From Qipengyuania proteolytica (GTDB lineage: Bacteria > Pseudomonadota > Alphaproteobacteria > Sphingomonadales > Sphingomonadaceae), in contig NZ_JAIGNN010000001.1 of NCBI RefSeq assembly GCF_019711565.1, positions 1,054,001 to 1,118,000 on the forward strand: a stretch of 64,000 nt of DNA, given 5' to 3'. The notes beneath the pieces are model-generated. The model was not told the DNA's origin. It saw nothing but the letters and a program-made list of their open reading frames with translations, and searched no databases. Made by a program: the position numbers and the translations under genes. Positions within the stretch are counted from its first letter, which is position 1; each line of letters opens with the position of its first letter. Below are positions 35,572 through 43,698 of this stretch, in pieces.

Positions 35572-38500
35572 CCGGCCAGACACGCATCGCCCACGCTCTC
35601 TCGCAGATCGGTTCGCATTACACGGTCGTGGTCGTCGGCTCGGGCTATGGCGCGGGCGTAGCCGCCTCGCGCCTGTCGCGTGCGGGCCAACAGGTCTGTG
35701 TGCTCGAACGCGGGCGCGAGATGCTGCCGGGCGAGTACCCGAACAAGCTCGCCGATGCGCAGGGGGCGATGCAGGCCAACACCTCGCGCGGGCGGCTGGG
35801 CGAGGCCGATGCGCTGTTCGAACTGCACGTCAACGAGGACATGTGGGCGCTGGTCGGATGCGGGCTGGGCGGCACCTCGCTGATCAACGCCAACGTCGCG
35901 CTGGAGGTGCATCCCGAGCTGGTGAAGGCGCAGGGATGGCCCAAGGTTTTCCGGGAGAATCCCGCTGTCCTCCAGCCTTATTACAACCATGCGCGGGCGA
36001 TGCTGGCGGCGACGCCCTATCCCGATAGCTATCCCGAACTCGGCAAGCTGAAAGCGCTCGAGAAGGCGGCCGAGGCGCTCGGCCAGCCGTGCTATCGCCC
36101 GCCCATCGCGGTGAACTTCGAGGACCGGACCAATGCGTTCGGCGTCCCGCAACCGGCGTGCGTGGGCTGCGGCGATTGCTGCAGTGGCTGCAATTTCGGC
36201 GCGAAGAACACGACGCTGATGAACTACCTTCCCGATGCAGCGAACAACGGCGCGGAGATCTTCACGCAGGCGAAAGTCCTGTGGGTCGAACGCGACGGCG
36301 CGCGCTGGCGGGTGCATTTCGAGCCCAATGGCAAGGACGCACCGGGTGAGGCGGGCAGCGTGACGGCGGACCACGTGATCCTCGGCGCGGGCGCGATAGG
36401 CTCGACCGAAATCCTGCTGCGCAGCCGCGACAAGGGCCTCGCGCTGTCGGACCGGCTGGGCGAGAGCTTCTCGGGCAATGGCGACGCGCTCGGCTTCGCC
36501 TACGATTCCTACTGGAAGACCGAGGGCGAGGGCGACAATCTCGTCGCCGACCCCATCTATTCCATCGGCATCGGCGCGAACGACGTGCCGAAAGAGAAAT
36601 ACCCCGGCCCCTGCATCACCGGCGTGATCGACATGCGCGACATGGCCGATCCGACGCAAGGGCTGGTGATCGAGGACGGTGCGCCTCCGGGCATCGCCGC
36701 GCCGATGTTCGCGCCGGTGTTCTTCTTCGCCGAGGCAGCGGCGGGCAGCTTCACGCGCTTCGGCATGGACCAGGTCAAGCCGCGCATGATGGACGCCAAG
36801 GCTATGGGCGAGGCGTTCCAGGAACACCCTGCGAGCGTGGTCGACTGGGCCTACAAGGGGCCGGTCGCGCGCACCCAGTCCTATCTGGTGATGAGCGTCG
36901 ACGATGCGGGCGGCAGGCTCGTGCTGACGGGCGACCGGGTAGCCATCGACTGGCCGGGCGCGGGTGCCGAGGAAACCATGCAGCGCGACAGCGACTGGAT
37001 GGCGAAGGCGGCGCAGGCGATCTCGGGCCAGTATTTCCCCGATCCGCTCTGGACCGATCCGCTAGGCAAGAAGCTCATCACCGTCCACCCGCTGGGCGGC
37101 TGCGGCATGGGCGACGATGCGAGCGAAGGCGTGGTGGACGACGCCTGCCGGGTCTACGCGGGCACCTCGGGCAGCGCGGTCCACGAGGGCCTCTATGTCT
37201 GCGACGGGTCGGTGATGCCGGCCGCAGTCGGCGTCAACCCGCTGCTGACGATCAGCGCGGTGGCGGAGCGGGCGATGGACTTGCTCGCTTCGCGCGAGGG
37301 GTGGGCGTTCGACCGCGCCATCGGGCCGAGTACGCCGCTGCCCAAACCCAGGCCGGACCCGAAGAAAGTCATCGCCGCCGCGTTTTCGCCGGTCGAAAAG
37401 GTCACGAAGCTGGTGGAAGGCGGGCTGTTCGAGGAAGCCAAGAGACACGTCTTCGATTTCATCAAGGCGCATCCCGACGAGACCAGCCCGAGCTTCCGCT
37501 TCACCGAGCGCATGCGCGGCCATGTCAGCCACCAGCCCGACGATCGCGAGACGCCGGCGAGCCAGCGCATCGCCAATGGCTACACCATCGGCGCGGCCTG
37601 GGGCGAAAGCCTCGGCCAGCCCTGCGCCTTCGAACTGACCGTCAGTACCGACGACCTCAACCGGCTGAGCACCGATCCCTCGCACCCGGCGGAGATCACC
37701 GGGACCGTCGACTGTCCTCTCGTAAGCGCACAGCCGATGACTGTGCGCAAAGGCACCTTCCATCTGCTGGTGGTCGATCCTGACCGGCCCGAGAGCTGGA
37801 CCATGACCTACGACCTGCAGCTCGACCGGGCGGACGGCGGACCGTGCCGGTTCCACGGCTTCAAGGTGTTAGAGAAGCGCCACGGATCGGACCCCTGGAC
37901 CGATCTCACCAAGCTCTACGTCACGATCCGCGAGGGCGAGGGCGAGGACGCGGGCGGTGCTCTGCTCGCGCAGGGCATCCTGCGGCTGGGGCTGGAAGAC
38001 CTCATGTGGCAGGCCTCGAGCATGAAGCTCGGCGTGCATCACGATACGCTGGGCAAGCTGATCGCTATCGACAGCCGCGTCGAGAATGCGGTGTCGGAAT
38101 ATTTCGTCGCCAAGTTCGCCGCGCTGTTCGGCATGTCTTCCTTCCAGGCCTATGGCGGGATGCTGGCTCTGCTCAACGACTTCGCGGGCAAGGAAGCGGC
38201 GACGCAGGTCCACCGCGCCTTGCGCGCGCCCGCGCCGGAGAAATTTGTCGTTCCGACCGGTGACGGGGTTACCATCGGCCTCACCCGCTATCGGGGCGGG
38301 CCCAAGGGGCCGGTGATGCTAGCCCCGGGATTTTCGGTGAAGGCGTCCTCCTTCGCCACGCCCACTGTCGAGGAGAACCTCGTCGAGACGCTGTGCGGCA
38401 AGGGCTATGACGTCTGGCTGTTCGACTACCGCGCCAGCGGCGATTCCGGCAATTCGACCGAGCGCCCGCCCGAATTAACCATAGACGACATCGCGCTCCT

Positions 38501-39290
38501 CGACTGGCCGGCGGCGACGCGATTCGTGCTCGACAGGACCGGCGCGAAGGATTTGCAGGGCATGGTCCATTGCGTCGGTTCGATGAGCCTGCTGATGGCG
38601 ATCGCCGCGGGCAAGGTCGACTGCTTCCGCCAGCTGGTCAGCTCGCAGCTGACGCTCCATCCGGTGACCGACTGGATGAACTACCTCAAGGCCGATCTCG
38701 ATACGGCAGGGGTGCTCGGACAGGTCGCGCAACTCGACGGGCATTTCGATTTCGTCCCGCAGGGCACCGAACTCGATTACGAGATCGACGCGATGGCCTG
38801 GAACCTGCCCGTGCCCGAGGGGCAGGAGTGCCACAACCCGACCTGCCGCCGCGTCTCCGCGGTCTACGGCCCGAGCTGGGATCACGCACAGCTGGGCCAT
38901 GACACGCATGTCGCGCTCGGCAGCATGTTCAGCCGCGTGCCGGTGAAACCCTTCGACCAGATGCAGCGCATCACCGAGGCGGGCAAGGCGGTCGATAAGG
39001 ATGGCCGGGACGTCTATGTCACGCCCGAGGGCGCGGCGCGGCTAGACCTGCCGATCACCTTCCTCGCCGGCGCGACCAACCAGATCTTCTATCCCGAAAG
39101 CGCCCAGCGCACGCTGCTGTGGCTGCAGAGCGAGGCGGCACGGCGCAACCGGCGCGAGGGGCGGGATGGCAAGGGCGACTACCGCCTGATCCTGATCCCC
39201 GAATACGGGCACATGGACCTCTTCATCGGCCGCAATGCCCATCGCGATGTCAGCCCCCGCATCGTCGAAGAGCTGGAGCGGTTCAACTAG
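35568..39290 (+). CDS. GMC oxidoreductase / alpha-beta hydrolase fusion
   Basis: A 1240-aa two-enzyme protein. Residues about 15-560 are a GMC/cholesterol-oxidase-like flavoprotein: GSGYGAG (24-30), LVGCGLGGTSLINAN, and a C-terminal HPLGGCGMG with VNPLLTISAVAERA. It carries a ferredoxin-like Cys cluster, CVGCGDCCSGC (about 197-207). A middle beta domain (about 680-830) has no family I know. Residues about 890-1240 are an alpha/beta hydrolase (MLAPGFSVKASS, WLFDYRASGDSG), in which the elbow HCVGS has Cys1002 where Ser is usual; PEYGHMDLF near the end supplies His. ATG 35568 overlaps the previous stop. Homologues of this kind are often tied to sterol or hydrophobic-alcohol oxidation; the substrate here is open. 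Its end overlaps the convergent TetR gene by 8 bases. Confidence 0.82.
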   Translation: MTGQTRIAHALSQIGSHYTVVVVGSGYGAGVAASRLSRAGQQVCVLERGREMLPGEYPNKLADAQGAMQANTSRGRLGEADALFELHVNEDMWALVGCGLGGTSLINANVALEVHPELVKAQGWPKVFRENPAVLQPYYNHARAMLAATPYPDSYPELGKLKALEKAAEALGQPCYRPPIAVNFEDRTNAFGVPQPACVGCGDCCSGCNFGAKNTTLMNYLPDAANNGAEIFTQAKVLWVERDGARWRVHFEPNGKDAPGEAGSVTADHVILGAGAIGSTEILLRSRDKGLALSDRLGESFSGNGDALGFAYDSYWKTEGEGDNLVADPIYSIGIGANDVPKEKYPGPCITGVIDMRDMADPTQGLVIEDGAPPGIAAPMFAPVFFFAEAAAGSFTRFGMDQVKPRMMDAKAMGEAFQEHPASVVDWAYKGPVARTQSYLVMSVDDAGGRLVLTGDRVAIDWPGAGAEETMQRDSDWMAKAAQAISGQYFPDPLWTDPLGKKLITVHPLGGCGMGDDASEGVVDDACRVYAGTSGSAVHEGLYVCDGSVMPAAVGVNPLLTISAVAERAMDLLASREGWAFDRAIGPSTPLPKPRPDPKKVIAAAFSPVEKVTKLVEGGLFEEAKRHVFDFIKAHPDETSPSFRFTERMRGHVSHQPDDRETPASQRIANGYTIGAAWGESLGQPCAFELTVSTDDLNRLSTDPSHPAEITGTVDCPLVSAQPMTVRKGTFHLLVVDPDRPESWTMTYDLQLDRADGGPCRFHGFKVLEKRHGSDPWTDLTKLYVTIREGEGEDAGGALLAQGILRLGLEDLMWQASSMKLGVHHDTLGKLIAIDSRVENAVSEYFVAKFAALFGMSSFQAYGGMLALLNDFAGKEAATQVHRALRAPAPEKFVVPTGDGVTIGLTRYRGGPKGPVMLAPGFSVKASSFATPTVEENLVETLCGKGYDVWLFDYRASGDSGNSTERPPELTIDDIALLDWPAATRFVLDRTGAKDLQGMVHCVGSMSLLMAIAAGKVDCFRQLVSSQLTLHPVTDWMNYLKADLDTAGVLGQVAQLDGHFDFVPQGTELDYEIDAMAWNLPVPEGQECHNPTCRRVSAVYGPSWDHAQLGHDTHVALGSMFSRVPVKPFDQMQRITEAGKAVDKDGRDVYVTPEGAARLDLPITFLAGATNQIFYPESAQRTLLWLQSEAARRNRREGRDGKGDYRLILIPEYGHMDLFIGRNAHRDVSPRIVEELERFN

Positions 39291-39936
39291 CCTCCCAAGC
39301 CGCGCCAGGTGCGAGCAGCCCGCGCACGACGAGTTCGGCAGTGCTGGCGGCAAAGCGTTCGACCAGCGCCTCGTCGAGCTCGCCCGTGCCGAGCAGCGCG
39401 CGGCGCGAGGCGGCGGAGGTGAAGATATGCGCGCAGGCCCCCTCGATCGCGTAGCCGACGAGGTCGGTATCGACCGCGCGGAACAGGCCCTGCTCGACCC
39501 CCTGCGCGATGATCGTGCGCCGCGCTTCGGCCACGGGACGGGTGAAGAAGCCGGTCACCAGCGTCGCCGCCTCGCTCGACCCTTCGCGGATCAGCTTGTG
39601 CAGCAGGCGGTGGAGATAGGGCCGCCGGTAATAGGCGCGCACGATCCCGGCGACGTGGTGCGCAATCTTGTCCGGCGGCGACATGTCGGCGGCGAGCAGC
39701 CGGTCGAGCTGGCCCACGGCAAACTCCGCGTCATCACGGGCGATCGAGACCATCAGCCCCTCGCGCCCGCCGAAGTGGTAGCTGACCGCAGCGATGTTGC
39801 AGCCCGCGCGCTGGGTTATCTCCGAGATCGAGACCTCGAGCACGTCCTTCTCGCACATCAGCTCGCGCGCGGCGGCGATGATCTTCGCGCGCGTCGCATT
39901 GCCGGCGCGGCTGGGGGAGGGAGCCGGGCGGTTCAC
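39283..39936 (-). CDS. TetR family transcriptional regulator
   Basis: A 217-aa repressor-type protein. The N-terminal helix-turn-helix is ISEITQRAGCNIAAVSYHFG (about 38-57), followed by an alpha-helical ligand domain with YYRRPYLHRLLHKLIREG. GTG 39936 overlaps the CoA-transferase stop (GTGA). It is the last gene of the thiolase/CoA-transferase operon, so it may sense an acyl-CoA and control that operon. Its 3' end overlaps the GMC fusion gene by 8 bases, tail to tail. Confidence 0.88.
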   Translation of the reverse strand: MNRPAPSPSRAGNATRAKIIAAARELMCEKDVLEVSISEITQRAGCNIAAVSYHFGGREGLMVSIARDDAEFAVGQLDRLLAADMSPPDKIAHHVAGIVRAYYRRPYLHRLLHKLIREGSSEAATLVTGFFTRPVAEARRTIIAQGVEQGLFRAVDTDLVGYAIEGACAHIFTSAASRRALLGTGELDEALVERFAASTAELVVRGLLAPGAAWEAS

Positions 39937-41093
39937 GATGTCTCGCCTGCGGCATTGTGCTCGCCGACATGTGGCGTCGGCGCGAGTTCGGGCGGGTCGT
40001 AATCGCCGAAGGTGAAGGGCGGGCGCATCTCGACATAGGTGCCCTCGGTCGGGTGCTCGCGGCGGCGGAAGAACCCGGTCGCGGCGAGATGCGGGTCTTC
40101 GAGGATATCGCCCATGTCGCGCACCGCCTGCGCCGGGATCTGCTCCGCATGGCACTTTGCGACCAGTTCGGCGGTGGTGAAGCCCTGCGTGAGCCGCGCC
40201 ATCTCCCGGTAGAGCCCGGCGACATTGTGGAACCGTGAGACCGGATCGGCAAAGCGCTCGTCCTCCAGCACTTGCGGCGCGCCGAGCAGGCCGAAGACCT
40301 TGGCCCACGACCCGTCGGTATAGGGAACGATGCTGACGTATCCATCGGACGTCGGAAAGGGCTGGCGGTCGGGTTCGAGCTGGCGGTTGTAGCCAACCGG
40401 CGCGTTGGGCGGATCGAAGGTCAGCCCGCCCAGATGCTCGAGCATCATGAAACCGGTGAAGGCCTCGAGCATCGGCACTTCGACATGCTGGCCGCGCCCG
40501 GTGCGCAGGCGATGGACGATCGCGGCGAGGGTGGCGTGAGCGGCGTGAAGCCCTGCAACCTTGTCCGCAATCAGCGAGGGCAAGTAGCGGGCGCGCGGGT
40601 TCCCGTCGACGCGCGGCAGCATGGTGGCCGTCCCGCTCGCGGCCTGGATGACGTCGTCATAGGCCTGCAAATCGGCGTAGGGCCCGTCCTGCCCGAAGCC
40701 GACGCAATGGACGTAGATCACCTGAGGATTGATCGCGCGCAGGCTGTCGTAATCGAGCCCGAGCCGCTCCAGCGCCTTGCCGCGCACGTTGACGACGAAC
40801 ACGTCCGCCTCGCGCAACAGGTCGAGCATGCGCGCCTTGTCGTCCGCGTTCTTGAGGTCGAGCGCGAGCGATTGCTTGCCCCGGTTGATGGCGATGAAGC
40901 CGGGGCCCATGCCTCTTGTCTTCGCGGGTGTGCCGGCCCAGCGATAAGCGTCACCGATGCCGGGCGTCTCGATCTTCGTGACCTCGGCGCCGAGATCGGC
41001 CAGCATCTGCGTGCAATAGGGGCCGAAGACCACGGTGGTCAGGTCGACCACCCTGATGCCTTCGAGCATGGGCTCGCCGTCGCCCGCCTCCAT
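39933..41093 (-). CDS. Class III CoA-transferase (CaiB/BaiF family)
   Basis: A 386-aa enzyme moving CoA between carboxylic acids, or alternatively an alpha-methylacyl-CoA racemase relative. Family signatures are GIRVVDLTTVVFGPYCTQMLA (split near residues 12-31), LGAEVTKIETPG, INRGKQSLALDLK and YDDVIQAASG. ATG 41093 shares one base with the upstream stop (TGATG); a start at MLEGIRV eight codons later is also possible. It is the middle gene of a three-gene operon with a thiolase-like protein and a TetR regulator. The partner acids are unknown. Confidence 0.88.
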   Translation of the reverse strand: MEAGDGEPMLEGIRVVDLTTVVFGPYCTQMLADLGAEVTKIETPGIGDAYRWAGTPAKTRGMGPGFIAINRGKQSLALDLKNADDKARMLDLLREADVFVVNVRGKALERLGLDYDSLRAINPQVIYVHCVGFGQDGPYADLQAYDDVIQAASGTATMLPRVDGNPRARYLPSLIADKVAGLHAAHATLAAIVHRLRTGRGQHVEVPMLEAFTGFMMLEHLGGLTFDPPNAPVGYNRQLEPDRQPFPTSDGYVSIVPYTDGSWAKVFGLLGAPQVLEDERFADPVSRFHNVAGLYREMARLTQGFTTAELVAKCHAEQIPAQAVRDMGDILEDPHLAATGFFRRREHPTEGTYVEMRPPFTFGDYDPPELAPTPHVGEHNAAGETS

Positions 41094-42637
41094 CAGCCGA
41101 GCCCGGCGATGATGTTCGCCCCGTCGCGATGCGCGATGCGGGCGATCTTGCCGACGGGGTCCTCGGCCAGCAGCGCGGCGAGCGTCGCCGTATCGCCTTT
41201 CTCGATGCACGCCAGCATGCGCCCCTCCGGGCTGCTGCCGATAACGTATCCGCGCGTCGGTTCGCCCTTGCTGAACACTACCGTGTAGGTCTCGACCGTA
41301 ATTTCGCCGTCGCTTTCGAGCAGCGCGGGTGCCGCTTGCGCGTCGATTGCCTGCTGGATGGCGGCACTGGATACCGGCTGCCAGTCCTGGGGTGCCTCGG
41401 TCGAATAGACCCCGACCGCTTCCTTGCTGAGGAAGCCGCCATTGGCGAGGACCAGTCCGAAATCGCCCGGCTGCGCCCGCAGGCGCTCTGTCATGGTGGC
41501 GATGGCGTGGAGCGAATAGTTGTTGCCCGGCCCGCCGAAGAAGGGGAGGCCGCCGGTCACCGTCACGGGCCGCGTCCGCCAGTCGATGCCGAGCGACTCG
41601 GTCGCGAGCAGCACCGCGCAGGGGAAGCAGCTGTAGATGTCGTAGATCGCGATATCCGCGGCGCTCTTACCGCTGCTCTCCAGCGCAAGGGCCAGCGCCT
41701 TCTCCATCGGCAGCGACCGCGAGATGTCCCCGCGTTCGGTCACGAAGGCGTCCTTCGCCTGCGCGTGGCCGTGGAGGAAGACCCACTTGGCGCGGTCGAT
41801 GCCCAGGCGCTCGGCCTCGGCCACGGTGGTCATCACCACCGCGGCCGCCTGGTTCACCGCATCCTGCGCGACGTGCCATTTCAGGTAGGGATCGGCGACG
41901 GGATAGTTCTCGGCGCTCGGCGTCGAGAGGAATTCCGCGCTGCGGGCTCGCGGAAACTGAGAATGCGGGTTGGCGGCGGCGACCTGCGAGAAGCCCTCCC
42001 ACAACTCCGCCATCAGCGCCATGTGCTCTCTGCGGCTGTTGCCGAGCCGCCTGCGCAGCGCATGTTCGAACGCTGGATAGGTCTGCGTCGGCGCGCCGAG
42101 CCCGTTGCGGATCTCGTAGGGCGAGAGCAGCGCACCGCCATAGCCGCGATCGGTCTGCGGCCCTTCGGCCGAGCGCGACCAGTCGAGCTGCAGGCCCTTG
42201 CGCACCGCGGCCTTGAGCGCGCGCGTCGCCTCCGCGCCGACCAGCAGCGCGGCCCTGGTTTCGCCCGCATGCAGCGCCGCGGCGAGTTCGTTGACCAGCT
42301 CCTGCGGCTGGTTGCCGCCGAGCTCGGAATAGATGTTTTCGGTGCCCTCGATGCCGAGGTCCGCGGCGACCGTGGCGGGCGGGTTCTCGCATCTGCCGAA
42401 GGGCTGGGGGGCTCCGGGGATCGAGTCCGGTGTGGTGCGCACGGCGACGATCCGGTCGATCGCGCCGCGCAGCGCGTCTGCCGCGTCGCTATCGTCGAGG
42501 GCCAGTTGCGCGGCGTCGCGGCGCAGGTCCTGCGGCGAGGGGGCGGTGGCCGCATCCTCGCCATACCAGTGGCTGGTCAGCTGGCCGACCCCCACGATCA
42601 CGGGGGTGTTGCCGGTGACGGCCTGCGCAGTGCTCAT
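41093..42637 (-). CDS. Thiolase-like acetyl-CoA acetyltransferase homologue lacking the first catalytic Cys
   Basis: A 514-aa thiolase-superfamily protein. The N-terminal half starts VIVGVGQLTS. The segment that normally carries the nucleophilic Cys reads SELGGNQPQELVNE, with no Cys. The C-terminal half has YDIYSCFPCAV and GGPGNNYSLHAIATM, keeping the His-containing region. A C-terminal extension (about 420-510, TYTVVFSKGEPTRGYVIG) looks like a beta-barrel, as in SCP2-thiolase-like proteins with an OB-type tail. The missing Cys seems typical of a subfamily I remember by its GGN-x-PQ motif, so its chemistry may not be classical thiolysis. It is the first gene of the operon with CoA-transferase and TetR. 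Confidence 0.8.
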   Translation of the reverse strand: MSTAQAVTGNTPVIVGVGQLTSHWYGEDAATAPSPQDLRRDAAQLALDDSDAADALRGAIDRIVAVRTTPDSIPGAPQPFGRCENPPATVAADLGIEGTENIYSELGGNQPQELVNELAAALHAGETRAALLVGAEATRALKAAVRKGLQLDWSRSAEGPQTDRGYGGALLSPYEIRNGLGAPTQTYPAFEHALRRRLGNSRREHMALMAELWEGFSQVAAANPHSQFPRARSAEFLSTPSAENYPVADPYLKWHVAQDAVNQAAAVVMTTVAEAERLGIDRAKWVFLHGHAQAKDAFVTERGDISRSLPMEKALALALESSGKSAADIAIYDIYSCFPCAVLLATESLGIDWRTRPVTVTGGLPFFGGPGNNYSLHAIATMTERLRAQPGDFGLVLANGGFLSKEAVGVYSTEAPQDWQPVSSAAIQQAIDAQAAPALLESDGEITVETYTVVFSKGEPTRGYVIGSSPEGRMLACIEKGDTATLAALLAEDPVGKIARIAHRDGANIIAGLG

Positions 42638-42662
42638 CCGAAATCCTCTCTCGTTTCCAAGG

Positions 42663-42692
42663 ACTATTTCAAAGAAGCATTTGAGTCGTCAA
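42663..42692 (-). promoter_or_regulatory. Possible promoter of the thiolase-like/CoA-transferase/TetR operon
   Basis: On the minus strand TTGACG (42687-42692) is followed after 18 bases by AATAGT (42663-42668). The -35 match is good and the -10 match is poor. Confidence 0.3.
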
Positions 42693-42783
42693 GCGTGCTT
42701 TGGGGGCCGCGTCGACGCAGGGCTTGCGGGGAGCCCGGATATTGCCGAGGGGGAAGGGCCCAACCCATCAAGGCCCACAGACC

Positions 42784-43698
42784 ATGACCGAAGCCGCGTA
42801 CCTGCCCCATCCGCCCTCCCGTCGCAGGCTCGGTCCCAACGGTCCCGCGATCGGGCCGGTCGCCTGGGGCATGTGGCGTTTTGCAGGCGCGACTCTCGAC
42901 GAAGCGACGCGGCTTGTCGAAGCCGCGCTCGACGCCGGCGTGACGCTGTTCGACACGGCAGATATCTACGGCGTGGACGGCCCCGGCTGGGGGTCGGCTG
43001 AGGCCTTGCTGGGCGAAGTCTTCGCGGCCAGTCCCGGCCTACGCGACCGGCTGGTCCTCGCGACCAAGGGCGGCATCGTGATGGGCGTGCCTTACGACAG
43101 CTCGCCGGCCTATCTCGCCTCCGCCATCGACGCCTCGCTGCAACGGCTCGGGGTCGAGCGCGTGGACCTGTGGCAGGTCCACCGGCCCGATGTCCTCGCG
43201 CATCCGCAGGAACTGGCACGCACGCTCGGGAATGCGGTGCGCTCGGGCAAGGTCGGCGCGGTCGGCGTGTCGAATTTCACGCCTGGGCAGATCGAGGCGC
43301 TGGTCCATTTCCTCGACGTGCCGCTCGCGTCGAGCCAGCCCGAATTTTCGGCGCTGCATCTCGATCCGCTCGAGGACGGCCAGTTCGACCAGGCGATGCG
43401 GCACGGGCTGGCGGTGCTCGCCTGGTCGCCGCTGGGCGGCGGCCGGATTGCCCGGCCCGAAACGCAGCGCGAGATCGCCCTCGCGGCCGCGCTCGATACG
43501 GTGGCCGAGGCGCATGGCGTCAGCCGCGCGGTCGCCGCAATGAGCTGGATCGCCGCGCATCCTGCCCATCCGATCCCCATCGGCGGCAGCCAGAATCCGG
43601 CGCGCATTGCGGAGCTGGCAGACGTGGCGAAGGTTCGCTGGACACGGACGCAATGGTACGCCGTGCTGACCGCAGCGCGCGGGGCTCCGCTGCCCTAG
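42784..43698 (+). CDS. Aldo/keto reductase
   Basis: A 304-aa NADPH-dependent oxidoreductase with a TIM barrel. Family motifs are TLFDTADIYG (catalytic Asp and Tyr), LATKGG (Lys) and WQVHRPD (His), so the tetrad Asp-Tyr-Lys-His is complete. KVGAVGVSNF and PIPIGGSQNPARI complete the cofactor site. ATG 42784 is preferred over an in-frame upstream start at 42700. It resembles YdhF-type members. It overlaps the convergent halogenase by 4 bases. The substrate is unknown. Confidence 0.9.
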   Translation: MTEAAYLPHPPSRRRLGPNGPAIGPVAWGMWRFAGATLDEATRLVEAALDAGVTLFDTADIYGVDGPGWGSAEALLGEVFAASPGLRDRLVLATKGGIVMGVPYDSSPAYLASAIDASLQRLGVERVDLWQVHRPDVLAHPQELARTLGNAVRSGKVGAVGVSNFTPGQIEALVHFLDVPLASSQPEFSALHLDPLEDGQFDQAMRHGLAVLAWSPLGGGRIARPETQREIALAAALDTVAEAHGVSRAVAAMSWIAAHPAHPIPIGGSQNPARIAELADVAKVRWTRTQWYAVLTAARGAPLP

